Source of the DNA: Pseudorhodoferax sp032153935
GTDB lineage: Bacteria > Pseudomonadota > Gammaproteobacteria > Burkholderiales > Burkholderiaceae_C
Assembly (NCBI RefSeq): GCF_964253035.1
Contig: NZ_CAXUQL020000001.1
Span: 3,906,001 to 3,970,000 of the forward strand
Reading direction: 5' to 3'
Length of the DNA stretch: 64,000 bases
Within the stretch, counting starts at the first letter, position 1. Every line of letters starts with the position of its first letter. The position numbers were made by a program, and so were the translations under genes. The notes below the pieces were generated by a model that had not been told where the DNA came from, made no database searches, and saw only the letters and a list, made by a program, of their open reading frames with translations. Below are positions 16,065 to 24,429 of the stretch, piece after piece.

Positions 16065-18356
16065 ATGCACAAGATCACCGTGCTGCTGTCGGGCGCCTTC
16101 GCGGCCGGCGCAGCCCTGGCGCAGGCCGCCGACGCGGCGCCCGAGCGCCAGAAATCCCTGGGCGTCGTGACCGTCAGCGGCGGCCAGCCCAGCTCGCTAC
16201 CCACGCAGATCCCGACCACCGTGGAGGGCGTCACGCGCGCACAGATCGCCACCACCGTCAACGCCACCGATGCCGAGGACGCGCTGAAGTACCTGCCCAG
16301 CCTGCTGGTGCGCAAGCGCTACATCGGCGACTACAACCACGCCATCCTGTCCACGCGCGCCTCGGGCACGGGCAACAGCGCACGCTCGGCCGTCTATGCC
16401 GACGGCATTTTGCTGTCGAACTTCCTGGGCAACGGCATCGCCAACGGCACGAACTACGCGCCGCGCTGGGGCCTGGTCACGCCCGAGGAGATCGAGCGCG
16501 TGGACGTGATGTACGGCCCGTTCTCGGCCGCTTACCCGGGCAACTCGGCCGGCGCCGTGGTCGACTACGTGACGCGCATGCCGAAGAAGCTGGAGGCCCA
16601 CATCCGCCTGGGCTACGCGGCCCAGCCCAACAGCCTGTACGGAACGGACCGCACCTTCACCTCCTGGCAGACCAGCGCCTCGCTGGGCAGCAGGAGCGGC
16701 GACTGGTCCTGGTGGCTGGCGCTGCAGCGCGGCCGCAGCGAAGGCCAGCCGCAGACCTTCGCCACCGCGCTGCAGTCGGCCGGCCAGGCCGGTGGCAGCG
16801 GCGTGCCCGTGACGGGCGCGGTGCCGGGCCGCAACCTCACGGGCCAGCCCTGGTGGCTGCTGGGCAGCGCCACGCAGTACACCACCGTGCAGGACCAGGC
16901 CAAGCTCAAGCTGGCCTACGACATCACGCCGCAGCTGCGCGCCAGCTACACCCTGGGCTGGTGGCAGAACCAGTCCGAAGGCCGGTCGCAGAGCTGGCTG
17001 CGCGATGCGGCCGGCAACCCCGTCTATAGCGGCCCGGTGCAGATCGACGGGCGCAGCTACCAGCTGGGCGCGACGGCCTTCCCCTCGACCGACGACGCGC
17101 AGACGCACTGGATGCACGGCTTCTCGCTCAAGAGCCGCACCCAGGGCACCTGGGACTGGGAGCTCGTGGCCAGCCTGTACGACTACGCCCGGGACCGCCA
17201 GCGCGCGCCCACCACTGCGCTGCCGCAGGCCGCCAACGGCGGCGCTGGCACGCTGCAGACGCAGGACGGCACGGGTTGGAACCAGTTCGCGGCCAAGGGC
17301 ACCTGGCGGCCGCAGGGCGTCGGCGGGGAACACACCGTGGACTTCGGTCTGGGCCGCGATGCCTATGAACTTAACATCGCCAAGACGGCGGTTTCCAGCG
17401 ACTGGCGCAGCGGCGAGGGTGGCGCGCTCGTGAGCCAGGTCGGCGGCCGCACCAGCACCTGGTACGGCTGGGCGCAGGACGCCTGGGCCTTCGCACCGCA
17501 GTGGAAGGCCGTGCTGGGCGCACGCTTTGAGCGCTGGCAGGCCGAGGACGGCCTGAGCGCCATGGCCAGCAGCCGGCTGGCCTACGCTGCGCGCAGCCAG
17601 TCCGACGTCTCGCCCAAGGCCGCGTTGGCATACCAACTCACGCCGCAGACCGTGCTCAAGGCCTCGCTCGGCCGCGCCGTGCGCTACCCCACCGTGGGCG
17701 AGCTGTATGGCGCCACCTCGGGCGGCGCGCTGGACTTCGTCAACGACCCGAATCTCAAGCCCGAGAAATCCTGGACCAGCGAACTCACGGCCGAGCGCGA
17801 CCTCGGCACCGGCCTGGCCCGCGCCACCTTGTTCCACGAGACCACGCGCGATGCGCTCATCAGCCAGCTGATCCCCAATAGCACGGTCTCGCGCGTGCAG
17901 AACGTGGACAAGGTGCGCACGGTCGGCGTGGAGCTGGCGGCCAACGCGAGCGATGTGGCCCTGCGCGGCCTGGATCTCTCCGGCAGCCTGACCTTCGCCA
18001 ACAGCAAGACCGTGGCCAATGCGGCGAACCCGGCCAGCGTGGGCAAGTGGCAGCCGCGCGTGCCGCGCTGGCGCGCCACGGCGCTGGCCACCTGGCGGGC
18101 CGACGACCGCTGGTCCGCCACGCTGGCCGCGCGCTACAGCGGCCGCCAGTACAGCAACCTGGACAACAGCGACACCAACCCCTTCACCTACTTCGGGGCC
18201 AGCCGCTACCTCACGCTGGACCTGCGGCTGCGTTGGCAGATCGACCGGCAGTGGTCGGCCGCCTTCGGCATCGACAACCTCAACAACCAGCAGTTCTGGG
18301 CCTTCCACCCCTATCCGCAGCGCACCTACCACGCGCAGCTCCAGTTCGACCTCTGA
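16065..18356 (+). CDS. TonB-dependent outer-membrane receptor, probably for copper
   Basis: A 763-residue receptor starting MHKITVLLSGAFAAGAALAQ, with a signal peptide. The plug domain includes NATDAEDALKYLPSLLVRKR, the STRASGTGNSARSAVYADGI block and GPFSAAYPGNSAGAVVDYVT. The barrel ends in the classic C-terminal LDLRLRWQIDRQWSAAFG and HAQLQFDL, with a terminal Leu rather than Phe or Trp. Short alternating strands fill residues 200-763. Family members take up metal chelates using TonB energy. The substrate assignment to copper rests only on the flanking DUF2946, cytochrome and PCuAC genes; an organosulfur or siderophore ligand is possible. An 85-nt gap separates it from the DUF2946 gene. Confidence 0.9.
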   Translation: MHKITVLLSGAFAAGAALAQAADAAPERQKSLGVVTVSGGQPSSLPTQIPTTVEGVTRAQIATTVNATDAEDALKYLPSLLVRKRYIGDYNHAILSTRASGTGNSARSAVYADGILLSNFLGNGIANGTNYAPRWGLVTPEEIERVDVMYGPFSAAYPGNSAGAVVDYVTRMPKKLEAHIRLGYAAQPNSLYGTDRTFTSWQTSASLGSRSGDWSWWLALQRGRSEGQPQTFATALQSAGQAGGSGVPVTGAVPGRNLTGQPWWLLGSATQYTTVQDQAKLKLAYDITPQLRASYTLGWWQNQSEGRSQSWLRDAAGNPVYSGPVQIDGRSYQLGATAFPSTDDAQTHWMHGFSLKSRTQGTWDWELVASLYDYARDRQRAPTTALPQAANGGAGTLQTQDGTGWNQFAAKGTWRPQGVGGEHTVDFGLGRDAYELNIAKTAVSSDWRSGEGGALVSQVGGRTSTWYGWAQDAWAFAPQWKAVLGARFERWQAEDGLSAMASSRLAYAARSQSDVSPKAALAYQLTPQTVLKASLGRAVRYPTVGELYGATSGGALDFVNDPNLKPEKSWTSELTAERDLGTGLARATLFHETTRDALISQLIPNSTVSRVQNVDKVRTVGVELAANASDVALRGLDLSGSLTFANSKTVANAANPASVGKWQPRVPRWRATALATWRADDRWSATLAARYSGRQYSNLDNSDTNPFTYFGASRYLTLDLRLRWQIDRQWSAAFGIDNLNNQQFWAFHPYPQRTYHAQLQFDL

Positions 18357-18372
18357 CACAAGGACCACCGTC

Positions 18373-19233
18373 ATGCGCTCTTTGCTCCTGCCCCTGATCG
18401 CCGCCGCCGCGCCGGCCTTCGCCCACATCACGCTGCCGCCCGGCGGGGCCGCCGCCGGCAGCGACTACGAGGCCGCGTTCCGCGTCGGCCATGCCTGCAA
18501 GGACACGGCCGCCACCACCGCCGTCACGGTGCGCCTGCCCGAGGGCTTCACGCTGGTGGAGGCCCAGCCGCGCGCCGGCTGGACGCTTGCCAGCAGCGCA
18601 CGCGAGGTGCGCTGGACGGCCGACGCCGCCAGCGCGCTGCCCGACAAGGAGCGTGCCGAGTTTGTGGTGCGCGGCAAGCTGACCGGCCAGCCGGGCACGC
18701 TGTGGTTCCCGGTGCGCCAGGACTGCGGCGCGCAGAGCGCCGACTGGGCCCAGCTGCCGGGTGCCGACGCCAGCGCCAAGCTGCCGTTCCCGGCGGCCCG
18801 GCTGGACGTGCTGCCGCCCGGCGTGGCCGCGGTGGACGTGAAGAACGCCTGGGCCCGGCCCAGCGTGCCGGGCCAGAGCGGCACGGGCGCCTTCATGCAG
18901 CTCAGCGCGCCGCAGGGCCTGCGCCTGGTGGGTGTGGCGACGCCGCTGGCCGGCGTGGCCGAGCTGCACGAGATGCAGATGGACGGCAACACCATGCGCA
19001 TGCGCGAACTCAAGGACGGCCTGGCACTGCCGGCGCGCCAGACCGTGGAGCTCAAGCCGGGTGGCTACCACCTGATGCTGATGGACCTCAAGCAGCCGCT
19101 GGCCAAGGGCACGCAGCTGCCGCTGACGCTGCGCTTCATCGACGCCAGGGGCGCGGCCAGCCAGCGCGAGGTGCAGGTGCCGGTGGGCGTGCCCGAGGGG
19201 CAGGCCGCACCGGCCGGCGGCCACGTGCATTGA
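18373..19233 (+). CDS. DUF1775 (YcnI-like)-PCuAC copper chaperone fusion
   Basis: A 286-residue exported protein. The signal peptide (MRSLLLPLIAAAAPAFA) leaves an N-terminal histidine, HITLPPGGA, exactly as in YcnI-type DUF1775 domains, where that His helps bind copper. DUF1775 spans about residues 18-150; a PCu(A)C domain (KNAWARPSVPGQSGTGAFMQ onward) fills about 155-275. The PCuAC ligand set H-x-M ... M ... H-x-M is present: ELHEMQMDGNTMRMRE and later GYHLMLMDL. A His-rich tail ends GGHVH. Such proteins deliver Cu(I)/Cu(II) to cytochrome oxidase in the periplasm. It starts 16 nt after the TonB receptor gene. Confidence 0.92.
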   Translation: MRSLLLPLIAAAAPAFAHITLPPGGAAAGSDYEAAFRVGHACKDTAATTAVTVRLPEGFTLVEAQPRAGWTLASSAREVRWTADAASALPDKERAEFVVRGKLTGQPGTLWFPVRQDCGAQSADWAQLPGADASAKLPFPAARLDVLPPGVAAVDVKNAWARPSVPGQSGTGAFMQLSAPQGLRLVGVATPLAGVAELHEMQMDGNTMRMRELKDGLALPARQTVELKPGGYHLMLMDLKQPLAKGTQLPLTLRFIDARGAASQREVQVPVGVPEGQAAPAGGHVH

Positions 19234-19312
19234 ATCGGCCGAATATGACGCCGCGTGCGCCGAAGTGAATGCGTGTGATGTTTCGATACTCCGGATGTCG
19301 ATCGAAATCACC

Positions 19313-19409
19313 GAATATCGAGAGCCATCGTCGGAATAACTGACAGCCAGTGATTCTCCGCATTCTTCGATCAATTCAAAGAGCCTGACGGCAATGGAGA
19401 ATATCGAGA
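19313..19409 (+). repeat. Direct repeat GAATATCGAGA upstream of the PEP-CTERM gene
   Basis: The 11-mer GAATATCGAGA occurs at 19313-19323 and again at 19399-19409, 86 bp apart, in a region clearly poorer in G+C than the genes around it. The first copy is about 90 bp upstream of the sigma-54 -24 element, a normal activator distance; the second abuts it. Possible binding sites for the sigma-54 activator. Between them is ACTGACAGCCAGT, a small inverted repeat. Confidence 0.4.
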
Positions 19410-19410
19410 A

Positions 19411-19426
19411 GGGCATGCAGATTGCT
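19411..19426 (+). promoter_or_regulatory. Sigma-54 promoter of the PEP-CTERM THxN gene
   Basis: GGGCATGCAGATTGCT matches TGGCACG-N4-TTGCT with GG and GC exactly 10 nt apart; mismatches are G for T at the first position and T for C in the -24 block. The predicted start near 19437 gives a 5' leader of about 48 nt to the ATG at 19485. PEP-CTERM genes in other Betaproteobacteria are reported to depend on sigma-54 with the PrsK/PrsR pair. Confidence 0.7.
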
Positions 19427-19484
19427 GATTCAAAAGGGTCAACCCCGGTTGGCTTTCTTCTGTTTCAGCATTTGAGGATCTGTT

Positions 19485-20303
19485 ATGCGACACATCACAT
19501 TCACCCGCGCCGGCCTTGCGGCAACCCTGGCTTTGGCCGCCTGCGCGGCCTCGGCGGCACCCGTCACCACCTGGACCTACGCGATCACCAGCGCGTTCGA
19601 CACCGACCCCTCGGTGACGACCTTCGTGAGTTCGGGCACCAACCCGGCCAACCCGGTCAACAGCAGCACCAGCTACTGGACCAGCGACACGCTGCTGCAG
19701 TGGGGCCAGAAGAACGGCAGCATCGCCGCCGGCACGCGCAGCGGCCTGGAGATCACGAACACGCCGGCCACGGGCACCGTGGACACCAACGGCAGCTTCG
19801 TCGCCGCCAACAGCTACACCCACTACAACAACAACGCACTGGGCGCCAACAGCTATACGCTGTCCACCACTAAGATCGATTCGGTGCTGACGCTGTATGC
19901 CGATGGCGTCGAGCAGGCATTTTCCACGGCCTACAGCGTTTATTTCCTGGAAACGCCCAATACCAACGCCACCTGCCCCGTACAGGAAACCAATCCCTGC
20001 AGCGACATTTTCGTCCTGGTGGGTTCTTTCGGTGAATCCTTTACCTACAACGGCTACGAATACAGCTTCGAATTCGTGTCCGATCCCTCGTTCACCCAAT
20101 TGACCGACGCGCAGTGCGTGGCGGCGGGCTACGAGGCCGGCTGCTATGGCTTTGCCACGCCCGAAGGGCAGGACTACACGGTGAACTTCGCGTTCCGCGT
20201 GGTCGCGACCGAGGTGCCGGAGCCGGCCTCGGTCGCGCTGGTGGGCCTGGGCCTGCTGGGCCTGGCCGGCGTGCGCCGCCGCAAGAACGGCAAGCAGGGC
20301 TGA
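19485..20303 (+). CDS. THxN-family PEP-CTERM surface protein
   Basis: A 272-residue exported protein. Signal peptide MRHITFTRAGLAATLALAAC ... ASAAPVTT; the middle is beta-rich, low-charge and Thr/Ser/Asn-rich with the THxN motif (SYTHYNNNAL, T112-H113-Y-N). The C-terminus is a full PEP-CTERM sorting signal: VPEPASVALVGLGLLGLAGV followed by RRRKNGKQG. Such proteins are cut by exosortase (EpsH/XrtA type) and displayed with exopolysaccharide in biofilm or floc. No exosortase gene is in the window. Codon use and G+C are lower than in neighbours. Four cysteines (NATCPVQETNPCSD, DAQCVAAGYEAGC) may form disulfides. Confidence 0.92.
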   Translation: MRHITFTRAGLAATLALAACAASAAPVTTWTYAITSAFDTDPSVTTFVSSGTNPANPVNSSTSYWTSDTLLQWGQKNGSIAAGTRSGLEITNTPATGTVDTNGSFVAANSYTHYNNNALGANSYTLSTTKIDSVLTLYADGVEQAFSTAYSVYFLETPNTNATCPVQETNPCSDIFVLVGSFGESFTYNGYEYSFEFVSDPSFTQLTDAQCVAAGYEAGCYGFATPEGQDYTVNFAFRVVATEVPEPASVALVGLGLLGLAGVRRRKNGKQG

Positions 20304-20304
20304 T

Positions 20305-21348
20305 TCAGCCCTGGGCCACCGCGCGCAGCCCCGTGCTGCCGCGCTGGCCCACCTGGCGCGCGGGCCCGGCCAGCCAGGCCTGCGCCGCCGCGCGGCCCGC
20401 GTCGCGCAGGCGCTCGAGGAAGGGCAGGTGCGCGATCAGCCGCGTCTCGCCGCGCAGCGCGGCCAGTACCGGCCCGCCGTCCACCAGGTGCCAGCGCGCG
20501 CGGGCGATGCGCGCGGCCACGCCGCCGTCGGGCCACCAGCGCTGGCCGGCATCGGCCTGCAGCGTGGCCAGCAGCTCCAGTTCGCGCAGGAAGGGCGCCT
20601 GGAACGCGATGTCCATCGCCCGCTCGGCGATCTCGGCGCGCTGGCGCGGCGTGCGCGCATGCTGGCGCGGCGCCAGCAGCACGAGCAGTGTGTCGGCGGC
20701 GCAGCGCGCATCCGCGAGCAGCGGCAGCAGGGCCGGGTTGGCGCTGTAGCCGCCGTCCCAGTAGGGCTCGCCGGCGATGTCCACTGTGTGGTGCAGCGTG
20801 GGCAGGCAGGCCGAGGCCAGCAGCGCGTCCAGGGTGAGCGCCGCGTTGTCGAAGACCTTGAGCCGGCCGCTGTTGGCATGCGTGGCGGCGATCGCCAGCC
20901 GCGGTGCGTCCGCCCGGCGCAGCGCGGCGAAGTCCAGCTGCTCGGCCAGCAGTTCGCGCAGCGGATCGCGGCCCAGCGGGTTGAGCTCGTGCGGCGCGAA
21001 CAGCTGCGACCACTGCAGCATGAGCCGCGCCAGCGGGTTGAAGGCCAGCGCATCGTCCTCGCCCACGGTCAGCCATTCGAAGGGCACGCGCGTGCCGATG
21101 GCGCTCCAGAAGCCGGCCAGCGCCGCGCGTGCGGCCTTGGGTCCGCCCTGCACCAGCCCATGGGCCAGCAGCACGCCGTTGATGGCGCCGGCGCTGGTGC
21201 CGCTGATGCCGGCGATGGCGAAGCGGTCGGCCTCCAGCAGGGCGTCCAGCACGCCCCAGGTGAAGGCGCCGTGGGCGCCGCCGCCCTGCAGGGCCAGGTT
21301 CAGGGCCGGACGGTGGGGGGTGAGGAAGGGCAGGGTGGGCCAGCGCAT
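20305..21348 (-). CDS. Patatin-like phospholipase (RssA/YchK type)
   Basis: A 347-residue serine lipase-fold protein. The oxyanion loop GGGAHGAF is near residues 23-30, the nucleophile motif GTSAG near 49-53, and the catalytic Asp in DGG (EPYWDGGYSANPAL) near 197, completing the Ser-Asp dyad. The C-terminal third is Arg/Ala-rich and less conserved. It is likely cytoplasmic or membrane-associated lipid hydrolase. It ends one base from the stop of the convergent PEP-CTERM gene, and no terminator hairpin lies between them. Confidence 0.88.
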   Translation of the reverse strand: MRWPTLPFLTPHRPALNLALQGGGAHGAFTWGVLDALLEADRFAIAGISGTSAGAINGVLLAHGLVQGGPKAARAALAGFWSAIGTRVPFEWLTVGEDDALAFNPLARLMLQWSQLFAPHELNPLGRDPLRELLAEQLDFAALRRADAPRLAIAATHANSGRLKVFDNAALTLDALLASACLPTLHHTVDIAGEPYWDGGYSANPALLPLLADARCAADTLLVLLAPRQHARTPRQRAEIAERAMDIAFQAPFLRELELLATLQADAGQRWWPDGGVAARIARARWHLVDGGPVLAALRGETRLIAHLPFLERLRDAGRAAAQAWLAGPARQVGQRGSTGLRAVAQG

Positions 21349-21373
21349 GCCTGCAGCATGCCATGGTCATTTG

Positions 21374-21685
21374 TCAGGGCTTGCCGCGGTAGCGGCCGGG
21401 CCGGGCGGCGCCGTCGATGATCTGGCGCCAGGACTTGCCCTGGGCGTGCAGCTGCTCGGCCGAGGGGCCCAGCGCGTTGCCGTAGCGCGAGCGGGTCCAG
21501 GCCTCGAGCCGGGCCAGTTCGTCGGCCGGCGTGCCGGCGCGAAAGCGCTGCTTGAGCGCATTGCGCTGCGCCACGGTCCAGCGCGCCACCTGCTCCTCCC
21601 CGCTGCCCGTGGCGAGGCGTTGCTCGGCCGCGGTGCGCAGCGCGGCGACCTCGGCTTCGTATTGCGCGCGCAGGTCGGCGGCCAT
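21374..21685 (-). CDS. Small unknown helical protein
   Basis: A 103-residue protein starting MAADLRAQYEAEVAALRTAA, mainly charged helix, then LPSAEQ-like tail LGPSAEQLHAQGKSWRQIID and basic end RPGRYRGKP. It begins 5 nt after the TfoX-like gene, so it is in that operon. No catalytic motif is seen; the final HTH-like helix pair plus basic tail could contact nucleic acid. I do not recognise the family. An ATG 31 codons upstream lies in the TfoX gene and is not supported. Confidence 0.66.
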   Translation of the reverse strand: MAADLRAQYEAEVAALRTAAEQRLATGSGEEQVARWTVAQRNALKQRFRAGTPADELARLEAWTRSRYGNALGPSAEQLHAQGKSWRQIIDGAARPGRYRGKP

Positions 21686-21690
21686 GGGCT

Positions 21691-22056
21691 TCAGCGGCGC
21701 GCGCTGCCTTGCTTCGCGGCGGCCGGGCGCGCGGGCTTGGCCGCACGCAAGGCGGCGTCCCAGGCCAGGCGGGCCCAACGCGCGGCCTCCTCGCGGTCGT
21801 CGAAGACCTCGGCCGGCGCCTCGTGGTAGTTCATGCGCGCGGTCGCGCCCTGGCGCGCGTATTCGAAGGGCGGCAGGCCGCGGGCCTCGAACGCGGCCCG
21901 GTTCTGCGCGTCCGTCTTGAGGTACAGCCGTCCGCTCGCCACCAGCGCGAACATGCGCCCCTCGTGGAACACGCCATGGCCACCGAACATGCGGCGCACC
22001 GCGATGCGGCCGAAGCGCTCGAAGACCTCGTGCAGGTTGTCGCTGAATTCGCTCAT
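21691..22056 (-). CDS. TfoX N-terminal-domain protein
   Basis: A 121-residue protein with the TfoX_N pattern VRRMFGGHGVFHEGRMFALV followed by RLYLKTDAQNRAAFEARGLP and MNYHEAPAEVFDD. Full-length TfoX/Sxy proteins co-activate competence genes with CRP; this single-domain form is common in Burkholderiales and its role is unclear. The basic tail AKPARPAAAKQGSARR is extra. The upstream DUF2132/VF530 gene ends 7 nt before the start, so the three small genes 22327-21374 form one unit. Confidence 0.85.
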   Translation of the reverse strand: MSEFSDNLHEVFERFGRIAVRRMFGGHGVFHEGRMFALVASGRLYLKTDAQNRAAFEARGLPPFEYARQGATARMNYHEAPAEVFDDREEAARWARLAWDAALRAAKPARPAAAKQGSARR

Positions 22057-22063
22057 GGGGTTC

Positions 22064-22327
22064 TCAGGCCCGGCCGGCGCGGCGCTGCTCGCGCAGCATG
22101 AACAGGTACAGGCCTTCGACCTTCTCGCGCGCCCACGGCGTCTTGCGCAGGAACCTGAGGCTGGAGGCGATGCTGGGGTCGTGCGTGAAGCAGCGCACGG
22201 GGACGCGCTGGCCCAGCTCGGGCCAGCCGAAATGGGCCACGAGCTCGGTCAGGATGCGCTCCAGCGTGAGGCCGTGCAGGGGATTGCGCGGTTGCGCGGG
22301 CGGGGATGGGGGCAGGCTGTCGTTCAC
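22064..22327 (-). CDS. VF530 (DUF2132) family DNA-binding protein
   Basis: An 87-residue protein with the near-invariant VF530 block NPLHGLTLERILTELVAHFG, then RVPVRCFTHDPSIASSLRFL and TPWAREKVEGLYL. The only plausible start is GTG at 22327 (VNDSLPPSP...), as no in-frame ATG exists before the domain. The family fold binds DNA weakly; its role is unknown. First gene of the leftward trio with TfoX_N protein and the small helical protein. Confidence 0.85.
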   Translation of the reverse strand: MNDSLPPSPPAQPRNPLHGLTLERILTELVAHFGWPELGQRVPVRCFTHDPSIASSLRFLRKTPWAREKVEGLYLFMLREQRRAGRA

Positions 22328-22420
22328 GTGGCGATGCTGCCACAGACGGGCCGCGGGTTTGCGTGCCTCGCCCTGGCGCGCGCACGCGCGCACAATCGGC
22401 CGCCCCCAGATGCCCACGCC

Positions 22421-23353
22421 ATGAACACCATCGAGAAGATCCTGCTGTTCGGTGCCGCGCCCGCCGTGCTGGCGCTGTCGCTGCTGGAGGCCGTCGTGCT
22501 GTCGCTGCGTGGGGGCTACGACTGGCGGGCCTACGGCGTCTCGCTGTTCGACTATGCCGGGCGCATCGCGCTCACGGTCTTCGTGCCGTTCACCATCGCC
22601 GCGCCGCTGGTGCGCTGGGTCGAGCAGCACCGGCTGGCGACGATCCCGGTGGATTCGGTCTCGGCGGCGCTGCTGCTCTTCGTGCTGCTGGAGTTCTTCT
22701 ACTACTGGCTGCACCGCGCCGGCCACCGCGTGCGCTGGTTCTGGTGCAACCATGCCGTGCACCACACCCCCAACCAGCTGAACCTGGGCGCCTCGCTGCG
22801 CATCGGCATGTTCGGCAAGCTGACCGGCAACGTGGTGTTCCTGCTGCCCCTGGTCTGGCTGGGCTTCGAGCTGCGGCTGGTGCTGGCCGCGCTGACGCTG
22901 AACCTGCTCTACCAGTTCTGGCTGCACGCCACCTGGATCCCCAGGCTGGGCTGGCTGGAATACTGGCTCAACACGCCTTCGGCCCACCGCGTGCACCATG
23001 CGGCCAACCTGGAGTACCTGGACGCCAACTACGGCGGTGTGCTGATCGTCTTCGACCGGCTGTTCGGCACCTACGTGGCCGAGCGCGACGCGCTGCCGTG
23101 CCGCTACGGCCTGGTGCACCCGATGACGAGCCGCAACCCGTTCCGTGTGGAGCTGGCGCAGTGGATCGCGTTGGCGCGCGACCTTGCCCGCGCACGCAGC
23201 CTGCGCGCGCTGCTGGGGCACCTGGCCATGCCGCCGGGCTGGTCGCCCACCGGCGCGCACGAGACCACCGAGGCGCTGCGCGCGCAAGCTGCCAGCCCGG
23301 CGGCGCCGCCGCTCAGCGCGCCCCGAACGCCGCGCCTGCGAACAGATCCTTGA
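22421..23353 (+). CDS. Sterol desaturase / fatty-acid hydroxylase superfamily protein
   Basis: A 310-residue inner-membrane protein with about four hydrophobic segments. The di-iron histidine clusters are HRAGH (YWLHRAGHRVRW), HAVHH (NHAVHHTPNQ) and HRVHH (SAHRVHHAANLEY), the standard set of this superfamily, plus NYGGVLIVFDRLFGTY. It would hydroxylate or desaturate a lipid chain using O2. Start MNTIEKILL at 22421. The last 41 nt overlap the end of the convergent Old Yellow Enzyme gene, and its C-terminal 35 residues are low-complexity. Confidence 0.9.
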   Translation: MNTIEKILLFGAAPAVLALSLLEAVVLSLRGGYDWRAYGVSLFDYAGRIALTVFVPFTIAAPLVRWVEQHRLATIPVDSVSAALLLFVLLEFFYYWLHRAGHRVRWFWCNHAVHHTPNQLNLGASLRIGMFGKLTGNVVFLLPLVWLGFELRLVLAALTLNLLYQFWLHATWIPRLGWLEYWLNTPSAHRVHHAANLEYLDANYGGVLIVFDRLFGTYVAERDALPCRYGLVHPMTSRNPFRVELAQWIALARDLARARSLRALLGHLAMPPGWSPTGAHETTEALRAQAASPAAPPLSAPRTPRLRTDP

Positions 23354-24428
23354 ATTCGCGCGGCTGCGAGCGCCAGTACTGGCGCGGCGCGACCACCTGG
23401 GCGCCGAGCCTGGCCGCGGCATGCCAGGGCCAGTGCGGGTCGTAGAGCAGGCCGCGGGCCAGGGCCACGGCGTCGGCCCGGCCTTCGGCGACGATGGCCT
23501 CGGCCTGCTCGGGCTCGGTGACGAGGCCCACGGCGATGGTCGGCAGGCCGGTCTCGGCCTTCAGGCGTTCGGCGAACGGCACCTGGTAGAGCGGCCCCAG
23601 CGCGATGGCCTGCCGCGGCGAGACCCCGCCCGAAGAGACGTGGATGGCCGCGCAGCCGCGCGCCTGCAGTGCCTGCGCCAGCGCCACGGTGCTGTCCAGA
23701 TCCCAGCCGCCCGGCACCCAGTCGGTGGCCGAGACGCGCACCCAGACCGGCTTGCCGGGCGTGAAGGCCTCACGCACGGTGTCGAACACCTCCAGCACGA
23801 AGCGCATGCGGTTGTCCAGGCTGGCGCCGTAGGCGTCGTCGCGCTGGTTGGACAGCGGCGACAGGAACTGGTGCAGCAGGTAGCCGTGCGCGGCGTGGAT
23901 CTCGATGCCGTCCAGGCCCAGCCGGGCGGCGCGGCGGGCCGCGGCGGCGAAGGCCTCGCGCACGCGGCGCAGGCCGGCGGCGTCGAGCGCCAGCGGGGCC
24001 TCTTCGCCGGGCGCGTGCGGCAGGGCCGAGGCCGAGACGCCTTGCCAGCCGCCGGGCTCGGTCGTGCGCACCTGGGTGCCGCCATCCCAGGGCGCGCGGC
24101 TGGAGGCCTTGCGCCCGGCATGGCCGAGCTGGATCGCCACCGGCATGGGCGAATGCGCGCGCAGCGCGGCCAGCACGCGGGCCAGGCCGGCTTCGTTGGC
24201 GTCCGAGTACAGGCCCAGGTCGCCCAGGCTGATGCGGCCTTCGGCTTCGACCGCCGTGGCCTCCAGGACCAGCAGGCCGGCGCCCGACAGCGCGAGCCGG
24301 CCCAGGTGGATCAGGTGCCAGTCGCCCGGCGTGCCCTCGCTGGCCGAGTACTGGCACATGGGGGCGACCACGATGCGGTTGGCCAGCCGCAGCGGGCCGA
24401 TCTGCAGGGGCTGGAAGAGTTGGCTCAT
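23313..24428 (-). CDS. Old Yellow Enzyme family NADH:flavin oxidoreductase (YqjM/XenA type)
   Basis: A 371-residue FMN TIM-barrel enzyme. N-terminal LFQPLQIGPLRLANRIVVAP, the YqjM-type Cys in MCQYSASEGTPGDWH, and active-site His pair region IEIHAAHGYLLHQFLSP with SNQRDDAYGASLDNRMRF are all present; the late FMN-phosphate loop is GRADAVALARGLLYDPHWP. It reduces activated C=C bonds of enones, nitroesters or similar. Start MSQLFQPLQ at 24428, one base after the GntR gene stop, so the two are co-transcribed. The physiological substrate is unknown. Confidence 0.92.
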   Translation of the reverse strand: MSQLFQPLQIGPLRLANRIVVAPMCQYSASEGTPGDWHLIHLGRLALSGAGLLVLEATAVEAEGRISLGDLGLYSDANEAGLARVLAALRAHSPMPVAIQLGHAGRKASSRAPWDGGTQVRTTEPGGWQGVSASALPHAPGEEAPLALDAAGLRRVREAFAAAARRAARLGLDGIEIHAAHGYLLHQFLSPLSNQRDDAYGASLDNRMRFVLEVFDTVREAFTPGKPVWVRVSATDWVPGGWDLDSTVALAQALQARGCAAIHVSSGGVSPRQAIALGPLYQVPFAERLKAETGLPTIAVGLVTEPEQAEAIVAEGRADAVALARGLLYDPHWPWHAAARLGAQVVAPRQYWRSQPREFKDLFAGAAFGAR

Positions 24429-24429
24429 C

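Noticed and set aside
16065..18356. OprC-type copper receptor assignment by sequence alone
   Set aside because: I could not see the specific copper-binding motifs of OprC; copper is proposed only from neighbours.
19449..19464. TTGGCTTTCTTCTGTT as a second sigma-54 promoter before the PEP-CTERM gene
   Set aside because: The -24 half is good but the -12 half lacks GC; the site at 19411-19426 has both halves with correct spacing.
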